Assembly: GCF_900155915.1 (NCBI RefSeq)
Contig: NZ_FTPO01000001.1
Location: 1,798,001-1,862,000, forward strand
Origin: Microbacterium sp. RU33B
GTDB taxonomy: Bacteria; Actinomycetota; Actinomycetes; Actinomycetales; Microbacteriaceae
Reading direction: 5' to 3'
DNA: 64,000 nt
Shown here: positions 1 to 9,244 of the stretch, in pieces
How the letters are laid out: each line of letters begins with the position of its first letter
Numbering within the stretch: the first letter of the stretch is position 1
Position numbers and translations under genes: made by a program
Notes under the pieces: model-generated
Seen by the model: only the letters and a program-made list of their open reading frames with translations
Databases searched by the model: none
What the model was told of the DNA's origin: nothing

Positions 1-656
1 TGGGCGAGCTCGACCTGCGCCTTGCCCTCGCGGCTCTTCGCGTGCTGGCTGAAGATGTCGAGGATGACGGTCGTGCGGTCGATGACCTTTACCTTCACGA
101 CGTCCTCCAGCGCACGCCGCTGGCTCGGCGCGAGCTCGGTGTCGGCGATCACGGTGTCGGCGCCCACGGCGGCGACGATGTCGCGCAGCTCCTGCGCCTT
201 GCCGCGGCCGACGTAGGTCGCGGGATCCGGATGCGGGCGGCGCTGCAGGACGCCGTCGAGCACGACGGCGCCCGCGGTCTCGGCGAGGGCGGCGAGCTCG
301 CGGAGCGAGTTCTCGGCATCCTCCTGGGCGCCCTGCGGATGCACGCCGACGATGACGACGTTCTCGAGTCGCAGCTGGCGGTACTCGACCTCGGTGACGT
401 CCTGGAGCTCGGTCGAGAGACCCGGTACGCGCCGCAGCGCAGCGCGCTCCTCCCGGTCCCACTGATCGCCGTCGCTGCCGGTTCCGTAGGCCGTCGCCGA
501 GTCCTGGATCGCCTGTGCCGGGCCGAGGTCGGCCCCGAAGACGCGAACCCCGCCGAACCCCTGGACGTTCGAGTGCGCCTGCGCGCGCGCGAGGACCCGG
601 TCGACCGGATCGATCGCCGACTCGTCGGTGCCCTGAGGGGTGGTGGTATCCGTCAT
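1..656 (-). CDS. hflX: GTPase HflX, N-terminal part (runs off the window)
   Basis: This is a ribosome-associated GTPase of the HflX family; the family rescues or splits stalled ribosomes in the cytoplasm. About 218 N-terminal residues are in the window, and the G domain lies beyond position 1. The HflX N-domain signature PDPATYVGRGKAQEL is visible, followed by the region around residues 185-215 that leads to the coiled linker. The ATG at 656 has an AAAGGA ribosome site 5 nt upstream. It diverges from the methyltransferase at 749 and ends the recA-miaB-miaA-dapF-hflX order typical of actinobacteria. Identification is from the motif and the synteny. Confidence 0.93.
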   Translation of the reverse strand, partial: MTDTTTPQGTDESAIDPVDRVLARAQAHSNVQGFGGVRVFGADLGPAQAIQDSATAYGTGSDGDQWDREERAALRRVPGLSTELQDVTEVEYRQLRLENVVIVGVHPQGAQEDAENSLRELAALAETAGAVVLDGVLQRRPHPDPATYVGRGKAQELRDIVAAVGADTVIADTELAPSQRRALEDVVKVKVIDRTTVILDIFSQHAKSREGKAQVELA

Positions 657-748
657 GTCATCCTTTCGGGATGATTCCGCGCCTTCCGCGGTTCATCCGT
701 GCACTCTAGCCTCCCCGTCTGGGGAGGTCCTCCGCTACGCTCGTCGCC

Positions 749-1396
749 ATGGGGAGTGACCACTATTTCAGTGCGTCCCCTGCCAGTCCCGAGAATCTCC
801 GCCGCATCCGCGTGCGTCTCGCGGGTCGTGATGTCGAGGTGACCACCGCCGGTGGTGTGTTCAGCCCCGACCACATCGACTCGGGAACGTCCGTCCTGCT
901 GGGCGGAACTCCTCCGCCCCCGCCGGGCGGGCAGCTTCTCGATCTCGGGTGCGGGTGGGGGCCGATAGCGCTGTCGTTGGCGATCGACGCGCCGCACGCG
1001 ACGGTGTGGGCCGTCGATGTCAACGAGCGCGCCCTCGACCTCGTGCGTCGCAACGCCGAGGCGCTGGGCCTCGACAATGTCAACGCGTCGCTGCCCGACG
1101 ATGTTCCCGACGACATCACGTTCCGCACGATCCGTTCGAATCCGCCGATCCGCGTCGGCAAGAACGAGCTGCACGGACTGCTCGAGCGCTGGATCCCCCG
1201 CCTCGACGAGCGCAGCGACGCGTGGCTCGTGGTGCAGCGCAACCTCGGCTCGGATTCGCTGCAGCGCTGGCTGGCCTCGACACTGTCGAGCGGATTCAGC
1301 GTGCATCGCGCATCGACGGCGCGCGGATTCCGCGTGCTCCGAGTGCGCCGGCACGGATCGCCCCGCAGCGAGCCGATCGACATCATCGAGGCGTGA
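749..1396 (+). CDS. class I SAM-dependent methyltransferase (RsmC/RlmG-like MTS domain)
   Basis: A 215-residue protein with a single methyltransferase small domain. Motif I is LDLGCGWGP at residues 64-72, the acidic SAM-ribose residue is in WAVDVNE around 88-93, and the N6/N2-methyltransferase motif reads SNPPIRVG around 130-137. RsmC and RlmG methylate guanine N2 in 16S or 23S rRNA. Those proteins carry an extra N-terminal pseudo-domain that is missing here, so the exact target is unknown. It lies between hflX and dapF, divergent from the former and convergent with the latter (10-nt gap). A role in rRNA modification is inferred from family. Confidence 0.82.
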   Translation: MGSDHYFSASPASPENLRRIRVRLAGRDVEVTTAGGVFSPDHIDSGTSVLLGGTPPPPPGGQLLDLGCGWGPIALSLAIDAPHATVWAVDVNERALDLVRRNAEALGLDNVNASLPDDVPDDITFRTIRSNPPIRVGKNELHGLLERWIPRLDERSDAWLVVQRNLGSDSLQRWLASTLSSGFSVHRASTARGFRVLRVRRHGSPRSEPIDIIEA

Positions 1397-1406
1397 GCGC
1401 GGTCGG

Positions 1407-2276
1407 TCAGGCGAGCGAGACCTGTCCCGAGTAGACCAGGGTCGCCGGCCCCGACAGCAGGACGCGTCCGGCGACCATGCGGACGCCCAGCACTCCTCCC
1501 GGGACTTCGACGATCCAGCGGTCCGGGCCCTGCGGCCCCGCCCAGTGCCGCACCGCGAGCGCTGCCGCGGCGACACCCGTGCCGCACGACAGGGTCTCGC
1601 CGACGCCGCGCTCGAACACGCGCATCCGGATCTCTCCGACGCTCTCCTGACTCGCGTCCGTGGGGCGCAGGGGCGCCGGGACGACGAACTCGACGTTCGC
1701 GCCGTGCGCCGGCACGGGCTCGATCACGGGCTGCACCGTGAGGTCGAGGCCGTCGAGGTCGTCGTGCGAAGGCAGGGCGACGACGACGTGCGGATTGCCC
1801 ACGTCGATGCCGACACCCGGGCGAGCGGGACCGAGTCCTCTGGCGCGCACGAGGACGTCGCTGTCGTCGACGCGGTAGACGCCGAGATCGACTTCGAAGC
1901 CCAGGTCGCTGAGCGTGACGGCCTTCGTCCCCGCCCGGGTGCCGATGAGGAGGGTCTCCCCCGGCGCGAGCGACGCGAGGCCCGCATCGAGGAGGTAGCG
2001 CACGTAGACGCGGATGCCGTTGCCGCACATCTCCGCCGCCGAGCCGTCCGCGTTGCGGTAGTCCATGAACCACTCGGCATCCGGCGTGCTCGCGCCCTCG
2101 GGGAGCGCTGCGGAACGCACCACCCGCAGCGTGCCGTCGGCGCCGATGCCGAAGCGCCGGTCGCAGAGGACGGCGACCTGATCGTCGCTCAGCTGAAGCG
2201 ATCCGTCGGGGTCGGCGATGATCACGAAGTCGTTGCCGGTTCCGTGGCCCTTCGTGAAGGGGAGGATGTGCGGCAT
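1407..2276 (-). CDS. dapF: diaminopimelate epimerase
   Basis: A 289-residue cytoplasmic enzyme converting LL- to meso-diaminopimelate, the precursor of lysine and of the peptidoglycan cross-link. The two catalytic cysteines are both present: C84 in EMCGNG and C231 in LSCGTG. The N-terminus begins with [13 protein letters not shown], the usual family start. A GAGGG site lies just upstream of the ATG at 2276. It stands 44 nt downstream of the YpeA-like gene, in the same direction as miaA and miaB. dapA and dapB of the same pathway are elsewhere in the window, at 14.3 and 25.7 kb. Confidence 0.96.
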   Translation of the reverse strand: MPHILPFTKGHGTGNDFVIIADPDGSLQLSDDQVAVLCDRRFGIGADGTLRVVRSAALPEGASTPDAEWFMDYRNADGSAAEMCGNGIRVYVRYLLDAGLASLAPGETLLIGTRAGTKAVTLSDLGFEVDLGVYRVDDSDVLVRARGLGPARPGVGIDVGNPHVVVALPSHDDLDGLDLTVQPVIEPVPAHGANVEFVVPAPLRPTDASQESVGEIRMRVFERGVGETLSCGTGVAAAALAVRHWAGPQGPDRWIVEVPGGVLGVRMVAGRVLLSGPATLVYSGQVSLA

Positions 2277-2320
2277 CCCTCAATTGTAGGGATGCCGCGG
2301 AGAGCCGGCTCGCGCGCGCG

Positions 2321-2746
2321 TCAGCCGTCGGGGATGAGCCGCTTGCCGGTGTTCCAGGTCTCGAACGTCTCGTAGCCGAGAGCCTCGTAGAAGCCCCGTG
2401 CTGCGGCGTTGTCGGGCCGCACCATCAGCTGCACCTTCGGACATCCGAGCGCGAGCAGCCGCGCCTCGGCTTCGGCGACGAGGGCGCGCCCGATCCCCCG
2501 GCCCCGGTGGTCCGGATCGGCCGCGAGGTAGTACAGCCACCCGCGATGCCCGTCGTACCCCGCCATCACGGAGCCGACGACCCCGCCGTCGGCCTCTGCC
2601 ACCAGGAAGAGCTCGGGCTGCACCGCGAGCTTGCGCTCGATGTCGCGGTGGGGATCGTTCCACGGCCGGGTGAGGCCCGCCGCGTGCCAGAGCGCGACCA
2701 CGGCCTCGGTGTCGCCGATGGAGAAGGTCCGGATGCCGGTGGTCAT
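2321..2746 (-). CDS. GNAT acetyltransferase, YpeA-like
   Basis: A 141-residue GCN5-related N-acetyltransferase closely resembling E. coli YpeA. The shared features are [13 protein letters not shown] near the N-terminus, [16 protein letters not shown] in the middle, the acetyl-CoA loop [11 protein letters not shown], and [20 protein letters not shown]. Its substrate is not known. The ATG at 2746 overlaps the miaA stop by 4 nt (ATGA), so the two are probably translationally coupled, which decides this start. The reading frame continues upstream of this ATG only because the region overlaps miaA and miaB. Confidence 0.9.
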   Translation of the reverse strand: MTTGIRTFSIGDTEAVVALWHAAGLTRPWNDPHRDIERKLAVQPELFLVAEADGGVVGSVMAGYDGHRGWLYYLAADPDHRGRGIGRALVAEAEARLLALGCPKVQLMVRPDNAAARGFYEALGYETFETWNTGKRLIPDG

Positions 2747-3675
2747 CGGCTCGCCTCCGCCAGAGCTGCGGCATCCGCCCCCGGATCGACCCACAGGATG
2801 TCGGCGTAGCGACGGAACCACGACACCTGCCGGCGCGCATAGCGCCGCGTCAGCGCTTGCGTCTCGGCGATCGCCTCGGCTTCGGTCTTCTCGCCCGACA
2901 GCTGCGCGAGCGCCTGCGCGTACCCGATGGCGCGGCGCGCCGTGACGCCGTCGTCGAGTCGTTCGCCGCGCAGCCGCTCGACCTCGTCGAGCAGACCGTC
3001 GCGCCACATCGCCTGGACGCGCTCGTCGAGGCGCTCCACGAGCACATCGCGGGCGACCTGCACCCCGATCACCCGCGTCGGCTCGTGCCAGAGCACCGGC
3101 GCGTCCGGAAGCGCGGCACCGTGGGTCTCCGAGCCCTGCGCGAGCACTTCGAGCGCCCGCACGATCCGCCGACCGTTGCGCGGATCGACGCGTTCGGCCG
3201 TCAGGGGATCGGCCTCGCGCAGACGCGCGAACAGTGCGCCGGGTCCGTGCTGGTCGAGCTCGGCCTCGAGCCCGGCACGCGTATCCGCATCGCGCGGCGG
3301 GAAGCGGAAGTCGTAGAGCACGCTCGAGACGTAGAGGCCCGAGCCGCCGACGAGGATCGCATCGGCACCGCGACGGTGGATGTCGGAGATCGTCGCGCGC
3401 GCGGCATCCTGATACCAGGCGACCGCGGCCTCGTCGGTGACCTCGAGCACGTCGAAGAGATGGTGGGGGATGCCGCGCCGCTCCCCCTCGGGGAGCTTGG
3501 CCGTGCCGATGTCCATTCCGCGGTACAGCTGCATCGCGTCGGCGTTCACGATCTCGGCCCTGCGTCCGCGCGCGGCCAGCGCCTCGGCGAGATCGAGCGA
3601 GAGGGCGGTCTTGCCTGTTCCGGTGGCGCCGACCACCGCCCACAGGACGGGTGGACCGGCCGGATCCGGGGTCAC
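2743..3675 (-). CDS. miaA: tRNA dimethylallyltransferase
   Basis: A 310-residue enzyme that transfers a dimethylallyl group to A37 of tRNAs reading UNN codons; its product is the substrate of MiaB next door. The P-loop reads [12 protein letters not shown] around residues 15-26, followed by the family motifs [18 protein letters not shown] and VGGSGLY. I chose the GTG at 3675 because it overlaps the miaB stop as GTGA and leaves a normal N-terminus of about 15 residues before the P-loop. The upstream in-frame ATG at 3756 would add an arginine-rich tail lying inside miaB. Confidence 0.95.
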   Translation of the reverse strand: MTPDPAGPPVLWAVVGATGTGKTALSLDLAEALAARGRRAEIVNADAMQLYRGMDIGTAKLPEGERRGIPHHLFDVLEVTDEAAVAWYQDAARATISDIHRRGADAILVGGSGLYVSSVLYDFRFPPRDADTRAGLEAELDQHGPGALFARLREADPLTAERVDPRNGRRIVRALEVLAQGSETHGAALPDAPVLWHEPTRVIGVQVARDVLVERLDERVQAMWRDGLLDEVERLRGERLDDGVTARRAIGYAQALAQLSGEKTEAEAIAETQALTRRYARRQVSWFRRYADILWVDPGADAAALAEASR

Positions 3676-5222
3676 ACGCCGATGCGCAGCGTCGGCAGTC
3701 CGAGCGACACGGCGCGCGGCGCGGAGTCGCCTGCGGGTGCGGCGGGGATGCCGCACGATTCGGCCTGTGCGCGATCCCAGGCGTCGCCCGCCCGCGTGCG
3801 CCGGATGCGCAACGGAGCCCCGTCGGGTGCGTCGGCGAGCAGGTGGAACGGTGCGGCGTGGGTGACGACGACGGTGACGACGTCGCCCGGCCGCGGCAAC
3901 CCGGAGTCTGCCGGAACCTCGAAGTGCACGAGTCGGTTGTCTTCTGCACGACCCGTGAGCCGGTGCGTCTCGGCGTCCTTCTTGCCCTCCGCGGACGACA
4001 CCAGAACCTGCACCTCGCGGCCCAGCTGCTTCTGGTTCTCCTCGATGCTGATGCGCTCCTGCAGCGCCATGAGCCTCTCGTAGCGCTCCTGCACGACGTG
4101 CTTGGGAACCTGATCGGGCATCGTGGCGGCGGGTGTGCCTTCGCGGATCGAATACTGGAACGTGAAAGCACTCGCGAATCGCGCCTGCTCCACGACCCGG
4201 AGCGTCTCTTCGAAGTCCTCGTCGGTTTCGCCCGGGAAGCCGACGATGATGTCGGTCGTGATCGCGGCATCGGGCATCTTGGCGCGCACCCGGTCGAGGA
4301 TGCCGAGGAACCGCTCACTGCGGTACGAGCGGCGCATCGCCTTGAGGATGCGATCGGATCCGGACTGCAGCGGCATGTGGAGCTGCGGCATCACGGACGG
4401 CGTCTCGGCCATCGCATCGATCACATCGTCGGTGAAGGCGGCAGGGTGCGGACTCGTGAACCGGATGCGCTCGAGTCCGGGAATCTCGCCCGCAGCCCGC
4501 AGAAGCTTGCCGAACGCGTGACGGTCACCGAACTCGACGCCGTACGAGTTGACGTTCTGCCCGAGCAGCGTCACCTCGATGGCACCGTCGTCGACGAGCA
4601 GGCGGATCTCGTTCAGGATGTCGCCGGGACGACGATCCTTCTCCTTGCCGCGCAGACTCGGAACGATGCAGAACGTGCACGTGTTGTTGCAGCCGACCGA
4701 GATCGACACCCAGCCGCTGTGAGCCGAGTCGCGCTTCGTGGGGAGCGTCGAAGGGAACACCTCGAGGGACTCGAGGATCTCGAGCTCGGCCTCTCCGTTG
4801 TGCCGCGCGCGCTCGAGCAGGGAGGGCAGTGAGCCCATGTTGTGCGTGCCGAAGACGACATCGACCCACGGCGCCTTGTCGAGCACCGCCTCCTTGTCCA
4901 TCTGCGCGAGACAGCCGCCGACGGCGATCTGCATGCCGTCGTGCTTGTCCTTGCGCGACTTCAAGTGCCCGAGGGTGCCGTAGAGCTTGCCGGCGGCGTT
5001 GTCTCGCACGGCGCACGTGTTGATCACGATGACGTCGGCCTCGGAGCCCTCGTCGGCCCGCACGTACCCCGCACTCTCGAGCGAGCCCGAGAGCCGCTCG
5101 GAATCGTGGACGTTCATCTGGCAGCCGAACGTGCGCACTTCGTACGTGCGCGCGTTCCCTGCGGCGTCGTGAGCGGCGAGCGACGGTGCGATGAGCGTCG
5201 GCGCAGAGGAAGGGGAAGACAT
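3672..5222 (-). CDS. miaB: tRNA-2-methylthio-N6-dimethylallyladenosine synthase
   Basis: A 516-residue radical-SAM methylthiotransferase that converts i6A37 to ms2i6A37 in tRNA. The N-terminal UPF0004 domain holds the three cysteines of the auxiliary 4Fe-4S cluster: C34 in FGCQMN, C70 in NTCAVR and C104 in GGC. The radical-SAM cluster cysteines are C178, C182 and C185 in [11 protein letters not shown]-terminal TRAM domain follows around residues 385-455. It is the first gene of miaB-miaA-ypeA-dapF, 41 nt downstream of recX. Full length for the family, with an extra C-terminal tail. Confidence 0.97.
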   Translation of the reverse strand: MSSPSSAPTLIAPSLAAHDAAGNARTYEVRTFGCQMNVHDSERLSGSLESAGYVRADEGSEADVIVINTCAVRDNAAGKLYGTLGHLKSRKDKHDGMQIAVGGCLAQMDKEAVLDKAPWVDVVFGTHNMGSLPSLLERARHNGEAELEILESLEVFPSTLPTKRDSAHSGWVSISVGCNNTCTFCIVPSLRGKEKDRRPGDILNEIRLLVDDGAIEVTLLGQNVNSYGVEFGDRHAFGKLLRAAGEIPGLERIRFTSPHPAAFTDDVIDAMAETPSVMPQLHMPLQSGSDRILKAMRRSYRSERFLGILDRVRAKMPDAAITTDIIVGFPGETDEDFEETLRVVEQARFASAFTFQYSIREGTPAATMPDQVPKHVVQERYERLMALQERISIEENQKQLGREVQVLVSSAEGKKDAETHRLTGRAEDNRLVHFEVPADSGLPRPGDVVTVVVTHAAPFHLLADAPDGAPLRIRRTRAGDAWDRAQAESCGIPAAPAGDSAPRAVSLGLPTLRIGV

Positions 5223-5263
5223 GATCCCGCCATTCTACGAGCCGTCTGCCGGATGGCAGCCGA

Positions 5264-5989
5264 TCAGCGGAAGCGGACGGAGGACGTGCCCACGCCCCCT
5301 TCGAGCAGCGCCTGCTTGGCCGCGGTGGTGGCGAGCGAGCCGCCGTAGCCCCGTCGCGCGAGCTGACCCATGAGGCGGCGCACGGCTGTGTCGTGATCGA
5401 GCGACCGCATCGACCGCGCCTTGGTGCGCGCGAAGTCGAGCGCGCGTTCCAGGTCGTCGTCGGGGAGGGCGAGCAGCGCCTCGTCGGCCACATCCCGCGG
5501 GATGCCTCGCGACGCCAGCGTGCGCGCGATCACGGTGCGCCCCTGCCCTTTGCGGTCCATTCCGACGTGAACGAGCTGCTCGGCGAGAGCCGCGTCGTCG
5601 AGGTAGCCGCTGCGCAGGCACATCGCCACGATGCGCTCGGTCCCGCTGTCATCGAGATCGAACGGGGCGAGCACGTCACGCGCCTCGCGCTCCGAGAGCC
5701 GCTTGCCGCGCAGCCGACGCAGGAGTGTCTTCTCCGCGAGATCGGCCTCCGCCGCTCCCCCGTCGTCGGATGCATCACCCGGTCGGGACGGAGCGGCGAT
5801 GTCGCTCACGTCGTCGATCCAGCTCGCATGCCAGGGGCCCGCGACCTCGGCGGCGTCATCGACAGGAGGTGCCGCGGCGCGACGCGGGGCCGACGGTGGC
5901 GCCGCCGGAACGGCACCACCGAAGAGCGGGATGACGGGGGCGAGCCCGGACGCGTCGTCGTGAGGCCCGCCCCCGTTGCCGTCGATCAT
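5264..5989 (-). CDS. recX: regulatory protein RecX
   Basis: A 241-residue modulator that binds RecA filaments and inhibits recombinase and coprotease activity. The RecX three-helix repeats run from about residue 85 to the end, with RLRGKRLSEREARDVL, MCLRSGYLDDAALAEQLV and the QGRTVIARTLASRGIPRD segment typical of the family. The first 80 residues are a proline- and alanine-rich, low-complexity extension of the kind often seen in actinobacterial RecX. Its ATG shares one base with the recA stop (TGATG), so expression is tied to recA and hence to the SOS box upstream of it. Confidence 0.93.
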   Translation of the reverse strand: MIDGNGGGPHDDASGLAPVIPLFGGAVPAAPPSAPRRAAAPPVDDAAEVAGPWHASWIDDVSDIAAPSRPGDASDDGGAAEADLAEKTLLRRLRGKRLSEREARDVLAPFDLDDSGTERIVAMCLRSGYLDDAALAEQLVHVGMDRKGQGRTVIARTLASRGIPRDVADEALLALPDDDLERALDFARTKARSMRSLDHDTAVRRLMGQLARRGYGGSLATTAAKQALLEGGVGTSSVRFR

Positions 5990-7038
5990 CAGGCCGGCCG
6001 GCGAGCCGCCAGCTCGTCGCCCGCCGCTTCGACCACCTTGGGCTGGCCGATGCCGAGCTTGACCTTGATCTTGCTCTCGATGTCCGCGGCGATGTCGGGG
6101 TTCTTGAGCAGGAAGTTGCGGGCGTTCTCCTTGCCCTGACCGAGCTGCTCGCCGTCGTACGTGTACCAGGCTCCCGACTTCTTCACGATGCCGTGCTCGA
6201 CTCCGAAGTCGATCAGGCTGCCTTCACGGGAGATGCCGACGCCGTAGAGGATGTCGAACTCGGCCTGCTTGAACGGCGGGGCCATCTTGTTCTTGACGAC
6301 CTTCACGCGGGTGCGGTTGCCCACGGCATCCGTGCCGTCTTTCAGCGTCTCGATGCGTCGGATGTCGAGACGCACGGAGGCGTAGAACTTCAGCGCCTTG
6401 CCGCCGGCGGTGGTCTCGGGCGAACCGAAGAACACACCGATCTTCTCGCGCAGCTGGTTGATGAAGATCATCGTGGTGTTCGTCTGGCTGAGCCCACCCG
6501 TGAGCTTGCGGAGCGCCTGCGACATGAGACGGGCCTGCAGACCCACGTGCGAGTCACCCATCTCGCCCTCGATCTCGGCCTTGGGCACGAGGGCTGCGAC
6601 GGAGTCGATGACGACGAGGTCGATGGCACCCGAGCGCACGAGCATGTCGGCGATCTCGAGCGCCTGCTCACCCGTGTCGGGCTGCGAGACCAGGAGCGCG
6701 TCGATGTCGACACCGAGCTTCTGCGCGTAATCCGGGTCGAGCGCGTGCTCCGCGTCGATGAACGCCGCGATGCCGCCGGCGCGCTGCGCGTTGGCGATCG
6801 CATGGAGCGTGAGCGTGGTCTTTCCCGAAGACTCCGGGCCGTAGATCTCGATGATGCGGCCGCGCGGGAGTCCGCCGATGCCGAGTGCGACGTCGAGGGC
6901 GATGGAACCGGTCTGGATGACCTCGACGGGGGCGCGGTCGTCGCTGCCGAGGCGCATCACCGATCCCTTGCCGAACTGCCGGTCGATCTGGGCGAGGGCC
7001 GATTCGAGGGCCTTCTCGCGGTCAGCGGGTGATGGCAT
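5989..7038 (-). CDS. recA: recombinase RecA
   Basis: A 349-residue DNA strand-exchange ATPase and LexA coprotease. Walker A is [10 protein letters not shown], Walker B is in [10 protein letters not shown], and the L2 region contains [18 protein letters not shown] chose the ATG at 7038, which begins [12 protein letters not shown], because an AAGGAG ribosome site sits 7 nt upstream. The in-frame ATG at 7056 would place that site inside the gene. No intein is present. A LexA-type SOS box lies about 240 nt upstream at 7279-7294. recX follows with a 1-nt overlap. Confidence 0.98.
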   Translation of the reverse strand: MPSPADREKALESALAQIDRQFGKGSVMRLGSDDRAPVEVIQTGSIALDVALGIGGLPRGRIIEIYGPESSGKTTLTLHAIANAQRAGGIAAFIDAEHALDPDYAQKLGVDIDALLVSQPDTGEQALEIADMLVRSGAIDLVVIDSVAALVPKAEIEGEMGDSHVGLQARLMSQALRKLTGGLSQTNTTMIFINQLREKIGVFFGSPETTAGGKALKFYASVRLDIRRIETLKDGTDAVGNRTRVKVVKNKMAPPFKQAEFDILYGVGISREGSLIDFGVEHGIVKKSGAWYTYDGEQLGQGKENARNFLLKNPDIAADIESKIKVKLGIGQPKVVEAAGDELAARRPA

Positions 7039-7328
7039 GTCGTGCTCCTTGTGCACTCTGTCCGTCTGCGGAGCCTGTCGGCGTCGTGCCGCTCGCGGAG
7101 ATCCCGTCGCCTGTAGGCTGTCGCGCTCCGCCCCGGGTGGGAAGGATGCTGCGACAAGGCGTGTGGTGTCGTTCGACGCGGTTCACGTTACGAGGGGGTT
7201 CCGACATCCGGAGCGGCCCCGCTCGATCCTGTGCACCGATGTCTTTCGACTCCAGCTGTGCAGGAGCCTACGCGGCTGTCGAACAGATATTCGACGACAC
7301 GCCGCGATCCGGCATCCGGAATGCGGAC
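7039..7328. other. recA upstream region
   Basis: A 290-nt gap between the DUF3046 stop and the recA start. It holds the recA ribosome site just upstream of 7038 and the SOS box at 7279-7294. No convincing gene is visible in either strand; the short frames here are high-GC artefacts. The recA promoter must lie in this stretch or within the end of the DUF3046 gene. Confidence 0.6.
7279..7294. promoter_or_regulatory. LexA (SOS) box upstream of recA
   Basis: The sequence TCGAACAGATATTCGA matches the actinobacterial/Gram-positive SOS consensus TCGAAC-N4-GTTCGA at every position except one (A for G in the right half). It lies about 240 nt before the recA start codon, in the only intergenic space ahead of recA-recX. 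LexA repression of recA is established in this phylum; the assignment to this site is inferred. Confidence 0.75.
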
Positions 7329-7553
7329 TCAGCGGCGACGCGGCTCGAGTCGTCCGGCGCCGTACCGACGCTCGGACGGAACCTCGGTCGCATCGCACAG
7401 CGCGAACCAGATCTCGCGGGGCGCGACGCCAGCCGCCAGCGCCTCGCCCGCGGTGCGACCACCGAGGCCGGGCAGGATGAGGTCGGCGACGAGTGAGTCT
7501 CCGCGCGCGCCGAACTCATCGGATACGGCGCGGTGGAATTCCGTTCGACGCAA
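7329..7553 (-). CDS. DUF3046 family protein
   Basis: A 74-residue cytoplasmic protein of unknown function. The DUF3046 pattern is clear: an MR-TEF start, FGARGDSLVADLILPGLGGRT in the middle, then EALAAGVAPREIWFALCD. This small gene lies next to recA in many actinobacteria, as here, and is transcribed toward recA. The stop is just upstream of the recA leader that carries the SOS box. Its function has not been established and the sequence offers no catalytic motif. Confidence 0.85.
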   Translation of the reverse strand: MRRTEFHRAVSDEFGARGDSLVADLILPGLGGRTAGEALAAGVAPREIWFALCDATEVPSERRYGAGRLEPRRR

Positions 7554-7557
7554 CAGG

Positions 7558-7866
7558 TCAGCGCAGCGAGAGTTCGGCGTCGACCGAGGCGACGAGGTCG
7601 TCGGGGACGACGTCGGGGAAGGACTGCATGCCTTCGAGCACGGAGATGCGATCGCCGACCTCGCGCATGATCACCGAGATGGGAACGTCGAGAGCTTCTG
7701 CGACGGAGGCGAGGATCTCGCTCGAGGCCTCTTTCTGACCGCGCTCCACTTCGCTCAGGTAGCCCAGCGCGACACTCGCGCGGCTCGCCACCTGACGGAG
7801 AGTGCGACCCTTCTGCTGACGCAGATCACGCAGGACATCGCCGATCTCTTGTCTGACCAGAATCAT
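7558..7866 (-). CDS. clgR: XRE-family transcriptional regulator, ClgR-like
   Basis: A 102-residue helix-turn-helix regulator. The HTH_3 domain spans about residues 8-65, with GRTLRQVASRASVALGYLSEVERGQKEAS closely resembling mycobacterial and streptomycete ClgR, an activator of clp protease and heat/envelope-stress genes. The ATG at 7866 follows a strong AGGAGGGGG site; the upstream in-frame ATG at 7926 would add an unusual Cys-rich stretch over this site. Placement beside cinA and pgsA matches M. tuberculosis clgR. Perfect inverted repeats in the leader (7888-7973) may be operator sites, which fits the known autoregulation of ClgR. Confidence 0.88.
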   Translation of the reverse strand: MILVRQEIGDVLRDLRQQKGRTLRQVASRASVALGYLSEVERGQKEASSEILASVAEALDVPISVIMREVGDRISVLEGMQSFPDVVPDDLVASVDAELSLR

Positions 7867-8025
7867 GGGGTCCCCCTCCTCACATGTGATTCCCACCCGC
7901 TGTCCGGGTGGACAACAGTACAACACGGTGTGAGGTCAATCTAATCCCGTGCGCTGTGGAATGGGTGGGAATCGCCGAATGTAACCGACGCGAAACACCG
8001 TCTATTCCACCAGTCCGCTCCCCGA

Positions 8026-8622
8026 TCACAGCGCGTCGATGGCGAGCAGCAGCGCCCGGCGCACCGACTCCGCGCGGATCTCCTCACGCGACCCCGACAG
8101 CTCCAGCGACTCGACGCGCGTGCCGAGGGCCGTCGCCACGGCGAGGTGCACGGTGCCCACCGGCTGACCGTCCGGGGAGTCGGGCCCGGCGATACCGGTC
8201 GTCGCGATGCCGACGTCGCACGGGTCCCCCGCGCTGCCGAGGCGGATGCGGACCCCCTCCGCCATCTGACGGGCGACCCGCGGGTTCACGGGCCCGTGTG
8301 CGTCGAGGAGGGCCTCGTCGACCCCCAGGACCGTGTGCTTGAGATCGGTCGCGTACGCGACGACACCGCCGCGCACGACCTCCGAGGCGCCGGGAACGGC
8401 GACGAGCGACGAAACCACGAGTCCTCCGGTGAGCGATTCGGCGACCCCGATCGTCCAGTCCAGCTCGCGCAGCCGCGCCAGCAGCCTCTCCGCGTCGGAT
8501 CCGCTGACCTCAGCGGGCTGCGCGCGGCGTCGCAGCAATTCGGCATCCGTGCGCCGTGTGCTGGGCTGCGTGATCTCGGCGTCGTCGGGGAGTCCCGTCG
8601 GCGGCGGCTTGAGCGGGCTCAT
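8026..8622 (-). CDS. cinA: CinA family protein (NMN amidohydrolase-like domain)
   Basis: A 198-residue protein carrying only the C-terminal CinA domain (PncC type), which in characterised members deamidates nicotinamide mononucleotide for NAD recycling. Family motifs seen are TIGVAESLTGGLVVSSLVAVPGAS split across residues 55-80, GGVVAYATDLK and ATTGIAGPDSPDGQPVGTV. The N-terminal 45 residues are a charged linker; the MoCF-like N-domain of full CinA is absent. The ATG at 8622 overlaps the pgsA stop as ATGA. The clgR-cinA-pgsA-ftsK order is conserved in actinobacteria. Confidence 0.9.
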   Translation of the reverse strand: MSPLKPPPTGLPDDAEITQPSTRRTDAELLRRRAQPAEVSGSDAERLLARLRELDWTIGVAESLTGGLVVSSLVAVPGASEVVRGGVVAYATDLKHTVLGVDEALLDAHGPVNPRVARQMAEGVRIRLGSAGDPCDVGIATTGIAGPDSPDGQPVGTVHLAVATALGTRVESLELSGSREEIRAESVRRALLLAIDAL

Positions 8623-9194
8623 GCCGTGCCGGTGCGCCGAGCCCGCGCCGCGCGCGCTTCGCTGGCGATGTAGTCGATGCCGCTGGCGATCGTGAGCACG
8701 ACGGCGATCGCCATGGTGACGCCGTTGACCCAGAAGATCCACTCGCCGACGAGGGTCCACAGCGGCAGGAGCGCGAGCGAGAGGGCGAGCGCCTGCGCCA
8801 CGGTCTTCAGCTTGCCCATCCAGGCGGCGGCCAGCACGTGGTCGCTCACGACGACGAAGCGGTAGACCGTGATGCCGATCTCGCGCACGAGCACGACGAT
8901 CGTGATCCACCACGGGAGCTCGCCCAGGATCGACAGTCCGACGAACGCGGATCCGGTGAGCACCTTGTCGGCGATCGGGTCGAGCAGCTTGCCGAGATCC
9001 GTGACGATCTCGTACTTGCGGGCGATCCACCCGTCGACGCCGTCGGTCGCGATCGCGACGATGAACAGGGCGGCAGCCCACCACCTCAGCGGGCCGTCGG
9101 CTCCGTCGTCGGCGAGCAGCATCCACACGAAGACGGGCGCGCAGAGGATGCGCGCGATGGTGATCGCGTTCGGCAGCTGACGGGGGACGGCCAC
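8619..9194 (-). CDS. pgsA: CDP-diacylglycerol-glycerol-3-phosphate 3-phosphatidyltransferase
   Basis: A 191-residue integral membrane enzyme that makes phosphatidylglycerophosphate, the first committed step of phosphatidylglycerol and cardiolipin synthesis. The complete CDP-alcohol phosphotransferase signature is present: D51, D54-G55, A58-R59, G68, D72 and D76 in DGVDGWIARK...GKLLDPIAD. About five to six hydrophobic helices surround it. The TITIAR-like start (NAITIARILCAPVF) is typical of PgsA. It overlaps cinA by 4 nt and lies 50 nt after ftsK. Phosphatidylinositol-type synthases share the signature, but the start and synteny favour PgsA. Confidence 0.92.
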   Translation of the reverse strand: MAVPRQLPNAITIARILCAPVFVWMLLADDGADGPLRWWAAALFIVAIATDGVDGWIARKYEIVTDLGKLLDPIADKVLTGSAFVGLSILGELPWWITIVVLVREIGITVYRFVVVSDHVLAAAWMGKLKTVAQALALSLALLPLWTLVGEWIFWVNGVTMAIAVVLTIASGIDYIASEARAARARRTGTA

Positions 9195-9244
9195 GGTGCG
9201 AGCCTAGCCGGTGACGGCGTCGGCGATCATGCGGTGCGCCACGA

